From assembly GCF_000331305.1 (NCBI RefSeq), contig NZ_KB217483.1, positions 43,534-107,533 of the forward strand: a stretch of DNA of 64,000 bases, read 5' to 3'. Shown piece after piece: positions 60,532 to 64,000 of this stretch (position 1 is the first letter of the stretch; each line of letters begins with the position of its first letter). Made by a program: the position numbers and the translations under genes. The notes under the pieces were generated by a model, which did not search any database, was not told the origin of the DNA, and saw only the letters and a program-made list of their open reading frames with translations. Source of the DNA: Calothrix sp. PCC 7103. Its GTDB lineage: Bacteria; Cyanobacteriota; Cyanobacteriia; Cyanobacteriales; Nostocaceae.

Positions 60532-61656
60532 CTATTGACAAGCGGGTTCAGAAGCATCATCACAAGATAAACAAGCAGCAAGAATCGTCAACATATAGTT
60601 ATTGTCCATAGCAGCTCGTTTTGATTTTTGACGATTACTACGCTTAAAGGATTGCTCCAAATTTAATGCATTGAGTGCAAGTCGTCGTAATAATGATAAG
60701 TTTTGTGGAGCATGACCAGTGCGAACGCGACAAGCATCTTCATTGAATGTTACATCTAGGCTCCAGTGTAGACTATTCTCAATTCCCCAATGTAAACGGA
60801 TAGCTTGTGCCAATTTATTTGCATCACAGTCTAAGCTAGTTAGATAAAATTGAACTTCGCGCGTAGTTTTATTCCATAAATGCCGTACACGTACAACCAT
60901 TACCACACATTTAAGTCCCACCCAATCCGAATGATTATGTAAAGATGGTAATTGAGAAATAGGAACACACCAAACTTGCCTTTTTTCGGTACGATGATGA
61001 CCTCTTTCTACCCTTTGTGAGTAACTATGAATAACACCTTCAAATCCCTGACTTAAATGTTTTTCAAACCACTCTTTAACTTGGTTATGAAGTGTAGGAT
61101 GGTTTCCTTTAAGTGCTAAAATATAATTAGCATTTGCATTATAAATTTGAGATGCAATTGCAGTTTGCGTACCCATTGCATCAATAGTAATAATGCATCC
61201 TGCCAAATCTAATAATTCTAATAACGCAGGAATTGCAGTAATTTCATTTGATTTGTCGGCGACTTTTACTTGCCCTAAAACTAGACGGTGCTGACTTGAC
61301 CATGCACTAACTAAATGTAAAGCGGATTGTCCCTGTTCTCTATCATAAGAACCTTTGAGAGTTTTACCATCAATAGGAATTATTTGTGCGCCTACTGTTT
61401 CAACTATTGATTTTACCCATTTTTGAAAGCATTGCTCAAATATTTTTGGGTTAATACGTTCAAATACTCGTCTAAATGTATCTGGGCTAGGGATACCCCA
61501 ACGTAACTCTAAAAATTCTTTTAACCAGTCATATTTACTTAATCCATAATTCTGCATATCTTCCCATCCCTCACCTCCCGCAATTACTGATAATATTCCA
61601 ATAATTAAAATATCTATTAATGAATGATAACGTGTTCTATCTACGCGCAGGCGCAA
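60532..61656 (-). pseudogene. ISAs1-family transposase, N-terminally shortened
   Basis: A 374-residue frame: RVDRTRYHSLIDILIIGILSVIAGGEGWE, DGKTLKGSYDREQG, ITIDAMGTQTAIA and WGIENSLHWSLDVTFNEDACRVRTGHAPQNL, all typical of ISAs1. The start is a TTG at 61656 and the usual N-terminal ~15-20 residues with the DPR motif are missing, so it is probably 5'-truncated; the catalytic core is complete. Terminal inverted repeats were not found. It may be an inactive remnant, or transposase supplied in trans may act on it. Confidence 0.8.
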
Positions 61657-62288
61657 GGCACCCGCATGGCTTAAGTTATTTCTAAGAATAATAAATTTAT
61701 TCGCGTAACATCACAAAAGTTGCTATAAACCATTAATAAAGAGAGAAAGCTGCTTCAAAAAATAATCAATAGACTTCATTTATAAATCTGCTCTTTTTAT
61801 AGGCGCCCGCCGTCGGCGCGTCGAGGCAACGCGCCATACGGTGTGATGAGGTGTTTTTACTGGGCTTGATTAAAAATAAACGTGATAATTATTATTTTTT
61901 GTTGGACAAATAGTATATTTAAAAGTCATATATTTATTAACATCATAACTTGCCCATATTTGAAACTAAAATTAGATTTATTAGCCCTAGTTATTGCCCG
62001 TATTTCTGCCAGAACAAAATGCTTAATTTTCAATATTATTTTTGTTAGCTATACTTAAATAGTAAAAACTATTAATCAATTTTTAGTTAATTAAATATAG
62101 CGCTTGTAATTAAATTGTAACTTATCAATATTTAAGATTTAAACTTGATGCCTTTAACATAAGCATTCAATTAGTCAATAATACTAAATAACTATTTAGT
62201 TTTTATGAGCTAAATTTTTATTGATATAATCATATTTTATCCAAAAAAACTGTGTTTTTAAACACAAATTTAGATGCGCTTACCCTGA
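61657..62288. other. AT-rich intergenic region
   Basis: About 630 bp, very AT-rich, with short runs of A or T. No gene or repeat of note except a GGCGCC site near 61802. Possibly the remainder of an insertion junction. Confidence 0.5.
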
Positions 62289-62549
62289 CTAATTTTAGAT
62301 ACTAATGTATTTTCTGGTAAAAAAGATTTTCTTGATAAAACGGCAGAATGGTTTTATCAAGGGCATAACCCGTTTATTTATGAAGGTATTTATCAAATTG
62401 ATGGTAATTCTGTGAAATTCTCGGTAGTACACGAAAAATCTGCTATTGAATATCAGGGTGATATTGGAATGTATGGTTACACACTTTTACTTACTTGCTA
62501 TTGTCGCACTCGCCATTATAATTTTATTAATATACCAAATCTCAAATAG
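62289..62549 (+). pseudogene. Remnant of a small protein gene
   Basis: An 86-codon open stretch without ATG: LILDTNVFSGKKDFLDKTA, HNPFIYEGIYQIDGNSVKFSVV, IEYQGDIGMYGYTLLLTCY. It reads like a real protein (balanced composition) and resembles small cyanobacterial proteins I recall loosely. Start codon is absent, so it is broken or is a fragment. Confidence 0.4.
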
Positions 62550-62919
62550 AAAAAAAAGATTATTATATTATCTCTGAAGGGTGACAAAGGCGCCTAAACC
62601 GCGAATTTCAGGCATCACGGAGAGCGTAAATAACTGTTATTGACTACTAAGGGCGCGCTGATTACTAATAATTACAAGTAACACCAGTTAACTAAATAAA
62701 TATTTCAATACGTACTAAAATTAAAAAACGGCGCCGTTATTGAGGTAGAATTGATGTAATTTAACATTGCTGCATTAACCCATAAGTAAAAATTTAGAAG
62801 TTGTCACATTTGATGACAACTTCTGGAGGCTAGTTGTACAAAGGCTCTTATTGCTTTATGAGGATTCTTTTATCTGCAAAAACCTTAGTAGCTTTTCCTA
62901 TTTAGAATTTCAAAATAAA
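62550..62919. other. Intergenic region with a strong hairpin
   Basis: About 370 bp. It contains the terminator-like hairpin 62785-62824. GGCGCC sites near 62591 and 62731. No gene. Confidence 0.5.
62785..62824 (-). terminator. Perfect hairpin terminator, minus strand
   Basis: AGAAGTTGTCA (62796-62806), 7-nt loop, TGACAACTTCT (62814-62824), followed on the minus strand by AAATTTTTAC-like T-run (62785-62795). It would end the minus gene at 62920-63168. Confidence 0.75.
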
Positions 62920-63168
62920 TTAGTTTAAGCATAGCAATTCATCCTCACCTGCTATTTCTGACTCTGCTAATTCATCACAATAGCCCAGTGGATAATCAAA
63001 AACGATTGTGTAATTCCAGACGTTATCATCATCAAGACGTAATCCAGTAACTCTACCAATAGCCCACTTACTTACTTGGCAGTTGCTTCTCATGCCGAGG
63101 CGCGAGTTAAATGTGTATTTTGGAGCTTTAGCGCAAAAATGAGCGAATTGTATTGTAACAAGGTTCAT
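62920..63168 (-). CDS. Small hypothetical protein
   Basis: Start ATG 63168 (MNLVTIQFAHFCAKAPKYTF...); the longer frame from 63291 has a basic leader that is less family-like. The 82-residue product has RVTGLRLDDDNVWNYTIVFD and an acidic tail. Family of small cyanobacterial proteins of unknown role. A terminator follows it. Confidence 0.55.
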   Translation of the reverse strand: MNLVTIQFAHFCAKAPKYTFNSRLGMRSNCQVSKWAIGRVTGLRLDDDNVWNYTIVFDYPLGYCDELAESEIAGEDELLCLN

Positions 63169-63638
63169 ATTTTTGTGTGATAAAAATACAAAAGTATTCA
63201 ACTTAAATTCCGGCGTGAGCCTGAAAATATATTTTGAGATTACGCAAAGATTGTATTTGAATCGTTTGACACACATCTTTACGAATTTCATTCATGCAAT
63301 TACTCAAATGCATATAAATTTTAATTATTCAAATTCATTACATTTTTTTACAATTACTAATGATGTAATTTTATATGTATATTATATCATTTTTAGTTGA
63401 TGAAATTGTGATTAAATCATTGCTAATTATCAAATTTAATAACTTTTTTAATATCTATATCAGTGCTTTACAATATTTATATTTTGATTTATTTAATGCT
63501 TTTGTACTATGCATTGAATCAATATTGCGGCGCCGCTAATCTTGTTTAACCCACGCTGTTGTTATTTAATCTTGTATGAGATATGAAAATTTTCCTCTTA
63601 TGTCAAAGCTTTTTGTTCAGGAAAAGTTTAGCTTAACG
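63169..63638. other. AT-rich intergenic region
   Basis: About 470 bp, the most AT-rich part of the window, with a GGCGCC near 63530. It should hold the promoter for the gene 62920-63168 on the minus strand. No gene or strong hairpin seen. Confidence 0.5.
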
Positions 63639-64000
63639 TCAACTAACGTAACCAAGTTCAACGAGAACGTTATAAAGTTCTTCTTCAAAACGCTGGTAAG
63701 CAGGAACCTCTCGTAATCGCTCTAACCGCACCCGTTCACCAATTGCATCAAAAAAATCGGCGGCTTTTCTCTTGGAACGCCGTTTACCACCAGCAACTTT
63801 TACATAAGCTTGCTCAAATATTTGCTTTGGGTCAAGTATTCCCTCTACTTCACGAGCTTTTGTTGGGATACCTAGTGCTGCATTATCTAAAACTGTGCCA
63901 AATGCACTTCGCAAAGCATCCCCGTCTGCCAGTGTCCAAGCTTCCATTTCTCGAACTGGCACAACTCCTACAATTCGCTCATTCTGGCTGCTCAATTCCA
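63639..64000 (-). CDS. DUF4276-family protein, C-terminal part
   Basis: The frame is open to the window edge, so the start lies outside. About 120 residues are seen, reading VVPVREMEAWTLADGDALRSAFG and KAADFFDAIGERVRLERLREVP, which match the C-terminal part of DUF4276 proteins (predicted TOPRIM-like nucleases that commonly sit next to AAA ATPase genes in defence-type pairs). The matching ATPase would lie to the right. The gene may be functional. Confidence 0.7.
   Translation of the reverse strand, partial: ELSSQNERIVGVVPVREMEAWTLADGDALRSAFGTVLDNAALGIPTKAREVEGILDPKQIFEQAYVKVAGGKRRSKRKAADFFDAIGERVRLERLREVPAYQRFEEELYNVLVELGYVS

Noticed and set aside
61657-62288. Considered as a replication origin
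   Set aside because: AT-rich but without DnaA-box clusters or iterons that I could find; no Rep gene adjacent.

Overview
The window is AT-rich DNA from a cyanobacterium, most likely a filamentous heterocyst-forming type. The evidence is the huge Ser/Thr-kinase/ATPase/TPR/GAF/histidine-kinase fusion, a fatty-acyl-AMP-ligase/polyketide-synthase fragment, a Ycf46-like AAA+ ATPase, Uma2-type nuclease genes, many small dispersed palindromes and many decayed transposases. The six-base palindrome GGCGCC occurs about 100 times in 64 kb by my count, where about 4 would be expected. I saw no copy of the usual cyanobacterial HIP1 octamer GCGATCGC.

Layout. (1) 1-9.7 kb: a broken FAAL-ACP-KS megasynthase end joined to a decayed IS4-type transposase, a small gene with an internal stop between two matching inverted repeats, the giant kinase (minus), and a deleted transposase relic. 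(2) 9.7-12.5 kb: a compact minus-strand operon with an indoleamine-2,3-dioxygenase-like haem enzyme, a SAM methyltransferase and a haem-oxygenase-like diiron enzyme. It looks like a small natural-product or amino-acid-modifying pathway. (3) 12.5-14.4 kb: intergenic repeats and a graveyard of gene fragments. (4) 14.4-47 kb: an integrative/conjugative element or large plasmid. It has a 3'-half tRNA-Cys sequence as a probable attachment core, a tyrosine integrase with a small DNA-binding partner, a replication-type gene pair, a ParB-like protein, and a type IV secretion operon on the minus strand (VirD4, lipoprotein, VirB1-like hydrolase, Ycf46-like AAA+, membrane-anchored nuclease-like protein, VirB9-, VirB10-, VirB8-, VirB6-, VirB5-like proteins, VirB4, VirB3-like, pilin-like). 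A deaminase-toxin/immunity pair, a truncated toxin-antitoxin pair, a MOBP-type relaxase with a MobC-like helper and a NACHT-HEAT protein follow. (5) 47-52.4 kb: small genes, structured non-coding DNA, a LysR regulator divergent from an aspartoacylase, and a WGR/beta-propeller protein. (6) 52.6-59 kb: a plus-strand maintenance operon (ParM-like actin, small adaptor, TraL/ParA-like ATPase, two proteins of unknown role, a small membrane protein), a NarL-type response regulator and a phage-antirepressor-like protein. (7) 59-64 kb: relics (histone-deacetylase fragment, ISAs1 transposase), small hypothetical genes, AT-rich non-coding DNA, and the end of a DUF4276 gene.

How it fits together: relaxase, MobC-like protein, VirD4 and the VirB-like set would process and export DNA. 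Integrase plus the tRNA-derived core would insert it. The ParB-like, ParM/TraL and replication-like genes would keep an extrachromosomal form. NACHT and toxin/immunity genes are cargo for defence or competition. I did not recognise a VirB11 ATPase. The most interesting parts are the IDO/methyltransferase/diiron operon, the frameshifted deaminase toxin with its immunity gene, the in-frame palindrome repeats in the ParB-like and replication genes, and a pair of diverged structured repeats at 47.4 and 52.6 kb.
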